DNA of 64,000 nucleotides from Tridacna crocea (GCA_943736015.1 OX031064.1:33169361-33233360), one strand, 5' to 3'. Counted from the stretch's first letter, positions 32,001-42,314 are shown. Notes: generated by a model from the sequence alone, not told the origin. Translations and numbers: made by a program.

Positions 32001-32213
32001 GTGTAATAAATTTTGATATCATCACTAATGACGTTATCAGCTTTCACTTTGACTTCCTGCCGTAATTTGGGAACTACTTTTTTTTCTACTACATTTTTTT
32101 TTTCGACTTTCAAACGCAAATTTACAAATAATGATTTTAATAAGGTATATAATAAATAGAATAATCATACTTTCATCCAACACAAATACATGGGGACAAC
32201 ATCAAAGTCCATG

Positions 32214-32244
<31 letters not shown>

Positions 32245-32670
32245 CAAAATCAACACACGAGGTTTGTTTTCTTTTCCTCTGCTTTAGACTTCTCACTTCA
32301 AGACATGACTGATTATGCCAGATTGTTTGACGAGGCAGCAAAAGAAATATACAAAAACAGTGACTTAACAGTGGGTAAGTTAGGCTCTTCTTCACTTTCC
32401 TCATATAGCCTGCAACACGCTAATAAGGGCATTCGGACATTTGCGTAAAGTTTCGTTTCGGATTACCCTGCGCTGTTCGCGCAGGCTAATCCGAAACGAC
32501 ACTTTCCGTTTTTATAGAATTTTCTGTTTTGTGCAAGTCTACTGTAGCACAAAATCTAATGGAGTCGTAAGGTGCCGTCTTGGATTAGCCTGGGCAGGCC
32601 GATCCGAGACGCCACTTAACGCAAATATCCGAACGCCCCTTTTTTCGTGCGGCAGGCTATAGTTAGTCTC

Positions 32671-32717
<47 letters not shown>

Positions 32718-35700
32718 GCAAGACCACTAAATACTTTTTTCTAGCCCTATTTCCATTCTTTCTCAATAAATGGATTAACAAATCCAATTTACTAAATCCG
32801 GAGGTAGAGAGGTCCTTCGACATGCATTCTATTAGATACAAATAAATTCCAGCAAAGTTGTCACAAATGACGGATCAAGGCATACCAAATTGGTTGTCAA
32901 TCTATTCAGAGACAATACTTTTCTCAAGGAAATTGAACCTTATACGAAACTATAATATTTTTTTAACCCATTAGACTCTATTCATATTTGGACTATTCTA
33001 TTCTTATCACCGTACATATCGACGGTTATTTCAAAAACCTCGTAACTACAGCTTGAAACAAGCTGTAGTTACGAGGTTTTTGAAGTAAGCCGTCGATATA
33101 TTTTACTTTTTTTTTCCATTATAGTATCATTTAATAATATATCTTTCATTATATACATGTACTCACAACTCACATTCTTACATGCTGTTCCTTCCTTTCA
33201 TAACTTCTTTTTTGCATTCTAATGGGGACCATTCCTATAAGTCAATTTATCTCCCTTGACAAATGGGGACCATTCCTATAAGTCAAATTATCTCCCTTGA
33301 CAGTGGGGACCATTCCTATAAGTCAACTTATCTCCTTTGACAAGTGGGGACCATTCCTATAAGTCAAATTAACTCCCTTGACAAATGAAGACAAAAAGTA
33401 ACCGAATAGTACATTGGTCCTTTTACCTGTATTCCTTTGTTTTTATCCTTGATTCCTTTAGGAAATGTTGCGATAAATGTAACATAATTTCTGTTACAAT
33501 ATGTGTACGGCCACTTTGAAGTATAAAACCAGGTTCTGTTCACAGTTATTAGAAAATATCTGTTTATCGATTTGTACACCAATCTGGCTAGATTTAGATA
33601 AGATATTATTGCGAGAACATGGCTTAGTAGTGTAAGAAAATCAAGGATAAAAACCAAGTAATCCCCTTATCAGGATCAATGTAGTATTGGAGAGGAATCA
33701 AGGGAAATAACCGAAGAACGGCTCTCATTGATCCCAGATATCGATGCGCCAAAAAGCAAAACAAAAAAAGTCATACACTCATTCGTTATTTGAAACCTTA
33801 TTTTTTTTTAGGTGACATGGGATGTTATTTGGTTCGCGAATACAAATTCTCTGAAAGCGAGCATCAGGACCAGCCAAGAAGAATAGCGCCAATGTACCTT
33901 AACCACTTGAATAGTAACATGAAAGTCTTCTATACGGTACGAAATCCAGTTGACAGGTGAGCACACGAGCCTTTGAAATTTCCTGCTAGGCAGATTCTAT
34001 TGTTGTTGCGCCACATGAGCGGCGACCCGTTATATTTATTCTCTTTTGAAAAGCGCCTGTGAAGGTAGCCATGTTATTTACCATTATGGACTGATTCAGT
34101 GTTTTTTTTTTTTAACATACGTACATGTTAAAATACGGTTCTTTCGTTAACAGATCAAGCCCGTACCAACTGTCTTTATATTTGGACTGATTTCTTTTTT
34201 TTTTAATGATTTTTTAAATGATACAGTATTTTCATCGATAAAAATTAGATCGTATCCCAGATGGCACAATGTTTAAATATTTGTCATGTAGTATCACTAC
34301 CTGGACCTTTGTTAACTCTTTACCACACAATCCCGACTTTTAACACACCTGGGAGAAAAGCCTTTTGAAAACATTGTAGGAAAAGAAGAAAATGCTGGGA
34401 ACCAGCATTTTCTCCTTTTCCCACAATGTTTTCTACCCTGCTAGAAACAAATATTAATTTTAGAGATACATTTATTTTGTCGTCTGCAAGTGTTTTCAAT
34501 TTGGACCATTATAAAATTTTGTCGTTTGGTACAGAATTAAAGTGATGCCCTTGGCGTTAAAATTTAACCTACTGTAATGTGCCTTATTTCAGAAACCACG
34601 GATTTGCGGTGCCATTGATGTTATGCACCAATATCTTCTTGTATTAACCCTTTACCATACGACAAAACTTTGGCCTGTCTGAATTGAAAGCATTTGCAGA
34701 CGACGATTTCAATGTGGATCAAATGGTGCAATTGTCTATTGATGGAGTAGAAAACTTTGTGGGAAAAAAGACTCTTCCAGTTAAATATCGATATTCAGGA
34801 CTCTAGCCTCGTTTTGAAAAACACATATTGGACTCTTGCTTCGTTTTGAAAATTCTATATTGGACTCTTGCCTCGTTCTGAAAATTCTATATTGGACTCT
34901 TGCCTCGTTCTGAAAATTCCATATTGGACTTTTGCCTCGTTCTGAAAATTCCATATTGGACTCTTGCCTCGTTCTGAAAATTCTATATTGGACTCTTGCC
35001 TCGTTCTGAAAAATCAATATTGGAATCAACAGCTTCCAATATGGAATAAGATATTTTGTACAATCGTGGTAGCAATTTCATTGGACGTAAAACTGTAGAT
35101 GTAAAATAAAATTCAGTATTGTACCCAAACATGTTAAATAACCTCATAGTATCGTGCCACATTATGTTGAACGCAAAGTCAGAGCAATAACTGCGTTTTT
35201 ATATTTTTTCAGGTTTCAATGCTGTTGGTGCAGGTCTACAGACCAAAGAGAGGTAGGCGAAGTTGTCACGGCAGCTATCGAAAAATTCAAGAAATGTGAC
35301 TTTAACTCTCCAACACGAAAGTGTACCTATGTGTTGGATTATCTTGAAGGCGCCGAGGTGATTACTTTCTTAATTTAACCACTTACAAAATAATTACAAA
35401 ATCACGAAGGGGAAAATACAATCTCTTTCTAAATTACTGTGTGAAAAGAAAGAAAAAAAAATGTTCCTAAAAAGCGGCTTCTCTCCCTCTTTCTCCACAT
35501 AATTTCTATCCTTTCGAAGTCAACTTTGAACAAGTGTTCGTATTTAACCAACCATTTAAAACTGTATGCTTAGTCTAATGATAGATTTAGAAAGTGACAC
35601 ATTTTGTGATTGACTAAACCATTTGGCTAAACCGACTGGTTTAGCCAATCAGAAATTGCGTTACTTTCAAATTCAGAATTTTTTTGAGAAATAGAGTATG

Positions 35701-38700
35701 AGTGTTACTGGGAATGCTTTATATAAATGTAGGCAATACAGTTTGATGAAGGACTTTCTCTTTATAAGACTTTCGTTGTACGACTTTGAAATCGTTCAGT
35801 TTGATAAAAAAAACTCGACCTTTTACCAAGCAAACCCTGGTCTTTAGGACCCAGATTGTGGGAAAAGGAGAAAATACCGGTAACCAGCATTTTCTCCTTT
35901 TCCCACAATGTTTTCCACTCTTGTAATGTTAAGTTTCAATTTTTGAATTACGTCTATTTTGTCTCGTCTGCAAATGCTTTGTATTTGGAAAAGTCTAAAA
36001 TTTTGTCGTTTGTTTTAATCTATGTTTGTTTTAAAGCTTTAATCTATGACGACGTGTTTGCGTGTTCGCAAAGAATAAATTTATGATACATTCACTTAGT
36101 CCGAGTGAAAATTCGCTGGAATATAATATGTCAGTCGATAAACTGAACAGGATAGGCTAAGAAAGCCATTTATTTCATGCTTTCCGATAGGATATCGAGA
36201 AAAAGCAGTAAAAATATTTTTCGATCTTACACGGTACCACCAGTGAAAATACCGATTTTCACGTTCTTGTTGCCTAGGTAAATTGTGCGTGCCTCACAAC
36301 CAGATGGGAAATATGACGTCATAAACCTTACATGTCTCGCACTTGACGTAATATTGTAATGCGTTGCTATGCGGGAGGGGTGCGCCACGGGGAATAACGG
36401 AAAAGAACTGTACTGGATTTTGATAAAGCTCCTCCCAGAAAGAGTTGAAAGCATGAAATAAATATATTGCTTTTCGGCGGAAGATCGACATTTATAACAT
36501 CAAGTGAATATCATATACATAGAATATTTGCTTTTCGGCGCAAGATCGACATTTATATAACATCAAGTGAATATTATATATAGAATATTTGCTTTTCGGC
36601 GCAAGATCGACATTTATAACATCAAGTGAATATCATATATAGGCCTATAGAATATTTGCTTTTCGGCGCAAGATCGACATTTATAACATCAAGTGAATAT
36701 TATATATATAGAATAATTGCTTTTCGGCGCAAGACTGACATTTATAACATCAAGTGAATATCATCGGTAAAAGTTTCACGAGTGTCTTTCGCTGCGTCAG
36801 TTGTGAAAATTTCACCGATGATCTCGTACGATGAATTAAGTTTCGATCTCTCACCGGAAAACAAATCTCTATTTACCTCAGTATTTCTTTAAAACTTCAC
36901 AGTTTATCCATGCTGCTTATCACTTACAGTGCTGAATGAATATAATGGATCACTTCAATTATGAAAAGAACCCACAGGACTGAATTTAACATGTTGTTAA
37001 GGTAAGAATATGTAACAAAATAGTGGACAATGTAGATCCAAGATCAGACTGCACGTTCTGTGCAGTCTGATCTTGATCTACACTGTCCGCAAAAACAACT
37101 TAATCCATTACCACACAATCTCTACTTCTGACGCCCCTGAGAAAGAAGCCTTTTGAGAACACAGAAGGAAAAGGAGAAAATGCTGGTAACCAGCATTTTC
37201 TCCTTTTCCCACAGTGTTTACTACCCTTCCCAGAACAAATTTCAATTTTTCAGTCATCTTTATTTTGTCGTCTGCAAATGCTTTCAATTTGAACCGGGCT
37301 AAAATTTTGTCGTCTGGTAAAGAGTTAACTTGGTTTCAGCACTTTATGGGTTAACAAGATATAAACCAAATGATTCCTCGTCGAAATAACGGGTCCTGGT
37401 TTATTTCAGAAATGTATCGCTGGAGGACTGACCTACATTTTCTACGAGGACTTACTGATGTACTTTCATAGGCCGCAGATACGGTTCGTACATTGGCAGG
37501 ATATTGTAAGAGGAGACCCTCTGAAGCAGATGGAAGAATATTCAACGTTTTTAGAAATAGGTGAAGTAGTTTTAGATGACTGTGTTAGACTTAGCTGGGT
37601 GTGCTTGCTCTTGACTAACTTCTTTGTGTCTGTCTCGTTTGAATAAATAGTAATCTGCGATTGGTAAAAACTGTGACGCCTCGTCCAAAATATAGACTGG
37701 TTCTGCAGCGTACTCATCCATTAGAATTCATTATTTCATGCTTTCCGGTAGGATATCGAGAAATAGCAGTGAAAAAATTTTTCGATCTTACACTGACGTA
37801 CCACCAGTGAAAATACCGATTTTCACGTTCTTGTTGCCTAAGTAAATTGCGCGTACCTCACAACCAGATGGGAAATATGACGTCATTTACCTTATATTTC
37901 TCGCGCTTGACGTAATATTGTAATGCCTTGCTATACAGGAGGGGTACGCCACGGAGAATAACGGAAAATATTATCGATTGTGTTCACTTGACGAAATAAA
38001 TTTCGATCTTTCACCGAAAAAAGCAAATATCCTCTGTGTATTGTACCCAAGCATGTTAAATAACTTCATAGTATTGTACCCAAGCATGTTAAATAACCTC
38101 AGTGTTGTACTAAACATATTAACCCATTACCATACGACAAATGTTAGGGTTGTCCAGATTGAAAGCATTTGCAGACGACAAAATAAAAGTGACTAAAAAT
38201 TTGAAATTTCTTTATGAAGGGTAGAAAACATCGTGGGAAAAAGAGAAAATGCTGGTAACCAGCATTTTCTCCTTTTCCCACAATGTTTTCTAAAGGCTTC
38301 TGTCTCAGGGGCGTCAAAAGGAGGGAGTGTGTGGTAATGAGTTAACTCTTTACCACACAAGAAAATTTTAGACTAGTCCAAATTGAAAGCATTTGCAGAC
38401 AACAAAATAAAGGTGACTGAAAAATTGAAATTCGTTCTAGGAAGGGTAGAAAACACTTTGGAAAAAGGAGAAAATGCTGGTAACCAGCATTTTCTCCTTT
38501 TCCCACAATGTTTTCTAAAGGCTTCTTTCTCAGGGGCGTCAAAAGTAGGGAGTATGTGGTAATGAGTTAAATAACCTCATGGTATTGTACTCAAGCCTAT
38601 TAAATAACCTCATAGTATCGTACCCAAGCGTGTTAAATGGCCTCTTTAATTCACACTTCCGTATTGACTTTAAAGTAAACGACAAGAACACTTCGAATAA

Positions 38701-40774
38701 TCAAAAGTTAAAAGAGAAATCAAAACATATCAAAAGAGGGTTTTGAGGTTGCCTTTTTTACAAAAAAGACCTGTCTTCCGGTCCAATATCGAAATTCGGG
38801 ACTATAGCCCCGTTTTCAAAAATGCATACTGGACTCTTGTCTCGTGCTAAAAAATCCATACTGGACTCTTGTCTCGGTCTAATCAAAGGGTTGAGAACGC
38901 TGGAGTGGTATTGTCAAGAAAACCCATTGCGTTGAATCAATAGTTTGAAAGAAAAAGAGACATATTGTTCAAATATTGGCTTAAAAGCAAATGAATAGCT
39001 TTTCTGTAGAAGGGAGAGTACTCATATACCTTAAAAATAGAACTTTGAAATATCTTTAGCCTTTTACATTTAATTTCCAAAATTATAATCAATTACTTTT
39101 ACTTTTACATTTAATTTCCAACATTATAATCAATTACTTCGATCTATAAATTCATGAGCAATCAAATGGAGTAGCGCGAAATCATAGGACGAACAAGCCA
39201 TGGAACGAATTGGTTTTGGAACGAAAAAGCCCAGTAGGCAAATTTGTATCATTGCGCCAATAAAAGGCTATGAGCGAGAGAAGCTATTTTCAATCAAAAA
39301 TAAGTATCTCAACGATCGATGGCCTCACCCAATGTATTTTAAAATGCCATTTCAAATTACATATCTATGTGCCACCGAAAAACTCATTTGCCTGAGAAAG
39401 AATGTGTTTAACTGGATTTATTTCCTTCGGCTTTCCACAAAATAAGATACATTGTTATCAAAATTCAATCTTGAACTCATAGTGGTATTGTCTTCTACAA
39501 ATACCACACAAAATCTATATTGGACTCTTGTATCGTTCTGAAACATTCATAATGGACTCTACAGTGTCTAATATGGACTAAGATATTCTATCCTCAGGTG
39601 GCAGTATTAAAGAGATTTCAGTGGACGTTAAATTGTAAATGTGAAATAATTAGAAATATGATAAGGAAACATGTGCAAACTGGCATGCAGAACCAGCCTG
39701 CATAGCTCAGTTTGTAGAGCGTAGGAATCGTGATCATAAGAGTGTGGGTTCGATCGCCACCGCTGGCCATCTAAAATTACTGATAGTCTTTCGGATGAGA
39801 CGATAAACCGAAGTCCCGTGTGACGGTGCTATACACCGAGCACGTTAAAGAACCAGGCGAAACTTAGGATGGGTTTCGTCCTGTATCTGCACTATTCGCC
39901 CGTAACAATACTAACAGCCTTCAGGGGACGTCGCCCCTAAAATGGGAAATCGGTGGTGACGATAAATATACGCAAATTCAATCAATCGCTGGTATACAGA
40001 AGAAAGTGTGGGGTATGTTGTCAAGGAACAGTGTTAGTTGTACGGTCAGGTGGCAGGGTACTTGGAAACTTGTTCACGGCTGTGGTTAATGATGTCGATG
40101 GCGAAATGGCGACATGATTCTCTACAGCGGTGAACAAGTTTCCAACTCCCCTGTCACCTGACCGTACAACGAATTCGTTATACGTCAAATTTTTATCATT
40201 TCAATGTTTGTTAAGCGAATTTAGCAGTTTTTTGGTTTTAAAAATTGAATACGCTGACGAAGTAGAATTTCCTTTCAGAATGCCCCAATTCAATGAAAAT
40301 TACGTCACTGGGAACTGACGTCACTGAAACCTTGGTAATACGTGTTTAAACGTGCAGCTTGGTGCATCATCTTGATGTAAATCTTGATCGATGCCGCCAT
40401 TTTGGATGTTGCGTTGATAGTGTAGTCATGTATACGGGGTTCCCGAAAGGGAAACCGTTTTTGCATTGGTTATGCCGGTGTACATGATATACATTATGTT
40501 CCGGGCATATTATCCAATCAGATCACGAGAAATTTCGTTGCAGTATCACAAATTTACTTTTAACAAAGCACGATTGATATACTTCACAGGTGATCCAGGA
40601 CCGGAGTTTTTACTTGCTATGGCAACCTTTCAAAGCGGCGGCAAGGGATGTCAACGTGAGCCTATGACACTTACCACTAAACAGGAACTGCACGATTTTT
40701 ATGATACCTTCAACGAGCAAATGTTCATTAAGGCTGACAAAGACCCTAAGTTTCTTTATCCGAGACCCATGTAG
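28845..40774 (+). CDS. Sulfotransferase-like gene 2 (CHST15-like), complete, seven exons
   Basis: Join 28845-29057, 30925-31141, 32288-32374, 33812-33956, 35213-35357, 37410-37560, 40590-40774: 1143 nt, 380 residues. All junctions are GT-AG and phases agree throughout (0, 1, 1, 2, 0, 1). The start is ATG 28845 with A at -3 and G at +4. Residues about 14-35 are a single hydrophobic anchor after a short basic N-terminus, giving a type II Golgi topology with an acidic stem. Residues 102-116 (HFLVLGCQCSGQDLL) sit where the 5'-PSB loop belongs and 211-221 (FYTVRNPVDR) where the 3'-PSB belongs. The order NPC-PHFLVLG-DYARLFDEAA-GD-FYTVRNPVDR resembles CHST15 (chondroitin GalNAc4S 6-O-sulfotransferase). 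The lysine expected in the 5' loop is not visible and the expected serine after NPVDR is a cysteine, so it may be divergent or catalytically dead. Additional small exons in the 1.9 kb first intron cannot be excluded. Confidence 0.85.
29062..29152. repeat. AAT/AAC trinucleotide tract
   Basis: (AAT)n with AAC interruptions directly after the gene 2 exon 1 donor. Confidence 0.9.
29165..29505 (-). mobile_element. SINE S2, near full length
   Basis: On the - strand it starts with the tRNA-like head CACGGCAGCTCAGTCGGTAG and GGGTTCGATCCCTGG (A and B boxes), then the S2 body and the tail TTGAAAACGGCGTTAAACACC. Confidence 0.75.
29739..29818. mobile_element. Family F hairpin, copy 2
   Basis: Same arms; edges TATCGTCG and CGACGATA. 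Confidence 0.82.
29886..30412 (-). mobile_element. Family E element, copy 2, with duplicated hairpin arm
   Basis: Inverted E. The arm GAAAGATCGAAATTTATTTC to ACGAGTGGCGC is present twice at the left. ATGACGTCAT occurs near 30266. Confidence 0.78.
30438..30516. mobile_element. Foldback family D fragment
   Basis: Units AGAAATGACCGTGGGTCATT, ending GCATTACACCGGCG as in D1 and D2. Only the right end is present. Confidence 0.6.
30519..30860 (-). mobile_element. SINE S2 interrupted by a 94-bp hairpin
   Basis: The S2 body is inverted (CTTTCCAAGCCACTG...GATCGAACC). The hairpin at 30731-30824 splits the head at GCACGCTACC. Confidence 0.7.
30731..30824. mobile_element. Hairpin MITE nested in SINE S2
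   Basis: The arms ACAGGTGCCTGACATGTCTG and complement meet near 30778. Flanks GCACGCTACC (30721-30730) and GCACGTTACC (30825-30834) form a 10-bp duplication with one mismatch. Confidence 0.78.
30925..31141 (+). CDS. Gene 2 exon 2: 5'-PSB-like loop
   Basis: Acceptor ttttcag, donor GTCAGT at 31142; 217 nt, phase 0 to 1. It encodes NPCSYFNDADPNTFFC, then HFLVLGCQCSGQDLL and a sequon NIS. The layout matches the N-P-C ... PYF.ILG..KCGTTDL region of CHST15-type enzymes, but C stands where the lysine is expected. Confidence 0.82.
31178..31470. mobile_element. Family G palindromic element, diverged copy
   Basis: An imperfect palindrome from AAATAATCTTCTTTCTGTCG to its complement ending 31341, then a flank GATTCTAACATG shared with 62113-62125. 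It overlaps the end of the gene 2 exon 2 intron start region. Confidence 0.75.
31480..32287. other. Gene 2 intron 2, little recognised
   Basis: AT-rich with several GACGTCA-like words. A pure (TA)n tract lies at 32213-32238. Confidence 0.5.
32288..32374 (+). CDS. Gene 2 exon 3
   Basis: Acceptor gctttag, donor GTAAGT at 32375; 87 nt, phase 1 to 1. It encodes FSLQDMTDYARLFDEAAKEI. The DY..LFDEAA pattern is typical of the segment between the two PAPS loops in CHST15-like proteins. It preserves frame between exons 2 and 4. Confidence 0.8.
32415..32660. mobile_element. Family H hairpin element, copy 1
   Basis: GGGCATTCGGACATTTGCG at the left, CGCAAATATCCGAACGCCCC at the right. Two inner hairpins with GGATTA(G/C)CCTG arms. 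Confidence 0.75.
32663..32718. repeat. CTGT and CT microsatellite
   Basis: (CTGT)n followed by (CT)n immediately after the family H copy. Confidence 0.92.
33016..33099. mobile_element. Family F hairpin, copy 3
   Basis: Near-perfect 84-bp palindrome from ATATCGACGG to CCGTCGATAT with loop AAA. It lies in a gene 2 intron. Confidence 0.85.
33222..33390. repeat. Tandem repeat, four units of 40-41 bp
   Basis: TGGGGACCATTCCTATAAGT, then CAATTTATCTCCCTTGACAA, at 33223, 33264, 33304 and 33345. Confidence 0.92.
33395..33665 (-). repeat. Dispersed repeat shared with 42625-42905
   Basis: The - strand reads ACTTGGTTTTTATCCTTGAT and TTTATCGCAACATTTCC, matching ACTTGGTTTTTATCCCTAAT and TTTATCGCAACATCCG at 42640 onward. 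Confidence 0.65.
33812..33956 (+). CDS. Gene 2 exon 4: 3'-PSB segment
   Basis: Acceptor tttttag, donor GTGAGC at 33957; 145 nt, phase 1 to 2. It encodes GDMGCYLVREYKF and ends MKVFYTVRNPVD(R), the best conserved sulfotransferase motif in the window. Confidence 0.86.
34316..34536 (-). mobile_element. Family A hairpin element
   Basis: TTAACTCTTTACCACACAAT to TTTGGTACAGAATTAA; core GAAAATGCTGGGAACCAGCA. Confidence 0.8.
34648..34772 (+). mobile_element. Family A, left half only
   Basis: TTAACCCTTTACCATACGAC to GAAAACTTTGTGGGAAAAAAG. The element breaks off exactly in the hairpin stem. Confidence 0.7.
34790..35045. repeat. Tandem repeat of about 32-bp units
   Basis: ATATTGGACTCTTGCCTCGT then TCTGAAAATTC, seven to eight times. 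Related single units lie at 38820-38880 and 39515-39560. Confidence 0.9.
35213..35357 (+). CDS. Gene 2 exon 5 (FQCCWC)
   Basis: Acceptor ttttcag, donor GTGATT at 35358; 145 nt, phase 2 to 0. It encodes FQCCWCRSTDQREVGEVV and ends YLEGAE, colinear with gene 1 exon 2732-2888, which is 12 nt longer. Confidence 0.86.
35570..35720. mobile_element. Family K fragment
   Basis: The CCATTTGGCTAAACCGAC/GGTTTAGCCAATCAG hairpin is retained, with degenerate outer ends. Confidence 0.55.
35816..36018 (-). mobile_element. Family A hairpin element
   Basis: ACCTTTTACCAAGCAAACCC; core GAAAATACCGGTAACCAGCA; the right end is lost after TTGTCGTTTG. Confidence 0.75.
36169..36872 (+). mobile_element. Family E element, copy 3, expanded by a tandem array
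   Basis: The normal E left half with ATGACGTCAT near 36314 is followed by five units of about 58-62 bp, then the hairpin. Confidence 0.8.
36465..36765. repeat. Tandem array of about 60-bp units inside family E
   Basis: TTGCTTTTCGGCGCAAGATC, then GACATTTATAACATCAAGTG, repeated five times. Each unit derives from the E hairpin arm. Confidence 0.85.
37015..37099 (+). mobile_element. Family C fragment (hairpin core)
   Basis: The hairpin from GTGGACAATGTAGATCC to CTACACTGTCCGC is followed directly by TTAA and a family-A copy. The outer arms are missing. Confidence 0.65.
37104..37324 (-). mobile_element. Family A hairpin element
   Basis: TTAATCCATTACCACACAAT to TCTGGTAAAGAGTTAA. It lies 82 nt before gene 2 exon 6 and shares its left TTAA with a family C fragment. 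Confidence 0.84.
37410..37560 (+). CDS. Gene 2 exon 6
   Basis: Acceptor tttcag, donor GTGAAG at 37561; 151 nt, phase 0 to 1. It encodes KCIAGGLTYIFYEDLLMYF and then IRFVHWQDIVRGDPLKQM. This is the G.Y...L..Y...E/D region that follows the 3'-PSB in sulfotransferases. Confidence 0.86.
37731..38031 (+). mobile_element. Family E element, copy 4, internally deleted
   Basis: Left half with ATGACGTCAT near 37878, then a jump to the right hairpin arm; the left hairpin arm is gone. Confidence 0.75.
38123..38341 (+). mobile_element. Family A hairpin element
   Basis: TTAACCCATTACCATACGAC to TGTGGTAATGAGTTAA; the right TTAA is also the left TTAA of the next copy. Confidence 0.85.
38346..38566 (+). mobile_element. 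Family A hairpin element, second of a pair
   Basis: Left TTAACTCTTTACCACAC; same orientation as its neighbour; ends ATGTGGTAATGAGTTAA. Confidence 0.85.
38880..39510 (-). repeat. Family I dispersed repeat, copy 3
   Basis: Inverted relative to 26065. GAGTGGTATTGTCAAG and AGTGGTATTGTCTTCTACAA lie near the two ends. Confidence 0.65.
39694..39992 (+). mobile_element. SINE S1, full length
   Basis: A tRNA-like head with A box TAGCTCAGTTTGTAGAGC and B box GGGTTCGATCGCC, body CTTTCGGATGAGACGATAAA and CACCGAGCACGTTAAAGAAC, and an ATTCAATCAATC tail. The body resembles conserved SINE domains reported in bivalves. Acceptor-stem pairing is poor, so it is not a tRNA gene. Confidence 0.78.
40037..40170. 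mobile_element. Short inverted-repeat MITE
   Basis: GTTGTACGGTCAGGTGGCAG and CTGTCACCTGACCGTACAAC are inverted, and the arms continue through ACTTGGAAACTTGTTCAC. Confidence 0.75.
40171..40589. other. Gene 2 last intron, nothing recognised
   Basis: No family match. TTACGTCACTGGGAACTGACG occurs near 40300. Confidence 0.4.
40590..40774 (+). CDS. Gene 2 terminal exon
   Basis: Acceptor cttcacag before 40590, phase 1, stop TAG 40772-40774. It encodes GDPGPEFLLAMATFQSGGKG and ends DKDPKFLYPRPM. A family-A element begins 52 nt after the stop (TTAA 40823-40826), and its left arm carries ATTAAA at 40889-40894, a plausible poly(A) signal. Confidence 0.84.
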
Positions 40775-40826
40775 TCGGTCTCTCTCTCGAGAAGTCCATT
40801 TTTTTCGTCCCCAATTTTTTTCTTAA

Positions 40827-41049
40827 TCTCATTACCAAACGACAAAATTTTAGGTTTGCCCAAATCGAAAGCATTTGCAGACATCAAAATTAAAGTGACT
40901 GAATATTTGAAATTTGATCTGTGAAGGGTAGAAAACATTGTTGGAAAAGGAGAAAATGCTGGTTTTACCAGCATTTTCTCCTTTTCCCACAATGTTTTCT
41001 AAAGGCGTCTTCCTCAAGGGCGCCAAAGTAGGGATTGTGTGGTAATGGG
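40827..41049 (+). mobile_element. Family A hairpin element abutting gene 2 stop
   Basis: TTAA 40823-40826 begins 48 nt after the TAG; left arm first, in the gene's direction. Its left arm carries ATTAAA at 40889-40894. Core TGCTGGTTTTACCAGCA has a 2-nt expansion. Confidence 0.84.
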
Positions 41050-41053
41050 TTAA

Positions 41054-41245
41054 TCTCTTACCAAACAATCAGAGAGTTTAACGAGCCTGATAGATAAAGG
41101 TTTTGAAAAAAAATGTGGGCAAAGGAAAAAATGCTGCAGACCAGCAAGTTCTCCTTTGCCCACAATAATTTCTACCCTAGAATAGACGCGTGTCATCATT
41201 TCAGCAAGCAAATGTTTTCAATTTTCATATTTGTCTGAAATAGCA
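41054..41245 (+). mobile_element. Family A-related element, diverged
   Basis: TTAATCTCTTACCAAACAAT shares its TTAA with the previous copy. The core GGAAAAAATGCTGCAGACC... is altered and the right end eroded. Confidence 0.6.
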
Positions 41246-41251
41246 CCATTA

Positions 41252-41690
41252 TGGTTGCGCGCATCTTCGCGGGCCAAGTTTACGATCTCTACGTGGATCT
41301 TGCCTTGGCTGATAGAGCCTGATTTCAAGACTCTTGCGATGCGCCCTCAATTGGATGCTGGTTATTACTCCCCTTTACATCATGTTTCTAAAAACAAATG
41401 AAATATCGTTTTACAAACCGCTTACGAATACACATTAAGCGATAAGCAGACATCCACGTGGGTTTCCGTGTTTACCTTCTATTCGAAAGGTAGCGACCTT
41501 GTTCTATTTTTATCAAATATAAACTGCTACGAGAGATTTCATTCGTTGCAGCTAGAGCTGGCTGCATCCAATGAAAAAGTGTATCGGGTGAATGTAAAAA
41601 TCAAGCTCGATCCGCCAAGGGTAGAGTAGCGTAGTGAATCGTCAGCCTTGGCTTGCGAAGATGGGTAACGCGTTAGTTCAAGGATCATTA
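41252..41690. mobile_element. Possible inverted-repeat element
   Basis: CGCATCTTCGCGGGCCAAGT at the left and CTTGGCTTGCGAAGATGGG at the right are imperfectly inverted over about 30 bp. Confidence 0.5.
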
Positions 41691-41713
41691 TTGTAATCAA
41701 CTTTAAATCTTAA

Positions 41714-41987
41714 CCAAACAACAAAGTGTTAGACTAGTGCATATTAAATTTATTTGCAGGCGTTGTGTCTCGAGTGATGAGGTTTAGATTCAATAAAATA
41801 AAAAAACACTGTTAGAAAAGTAGAAAATGCTGGTAACCAGTATTATCTTTTTTTTCTCATAAATTTTCAATAAATGCGAGATCCAGGACCTGCTGAAAAC
41901 AATTTCAAATTTTGAGTTGTGGTTATTTTGTCATCTGCAAGTGCTTTTAATTTGGACCAGTCTAAAATTTTGCCGTTTGGTAAAAAA
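41714..41987 (+). mobile_element. Family A element, degraded
   Basis: TTAACCAAACAACAAAGTGT to TTTGGTAAAAAATTAA; core AAAATGCTGGTAACCAGTAT. Confidence 0.65.
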
Positions 41988-42314
41988 TTAAGATAAAAAA
42001 AAAAAACACTTGCAAACTTTCTGAGTTTCAGTGGGTGTATTTTCAGTCGTTTAAAAGGTTCGATTTTAGATATTTTGCGCGAAAAAAAAAAGTTTTCACT
42101 GTAGCATATAATTAATGACACTGTGCGTTGCAAAACCTTTGTGCAAGTTCAGAAGAAATGACTGGCAATTATGAATCTACACCCTGTAGAATGTTTTTAT
42201 TTCTTACGGTTAATGCGGGTATACTTGTTAATTTTTTTTGCACAGGGAAGTTGTCAGGTATTTTTATTTTTTATAACTTTTTTTTCTCAAACTCGTTAGT
42301 TCGACACTATTCAT

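Noticed and set aside
34781..35029. Repetitive frame with RTRQESN/NEARVQ words
   Set aside because: Translation of a 32-bp tandem repeat, whose frame shifts each unit.
39696..39770. Possible tRNA gene
   Set aside because: A and B boxes are present but the acceptor stem does not pair and SINE body sequence follows immediately.
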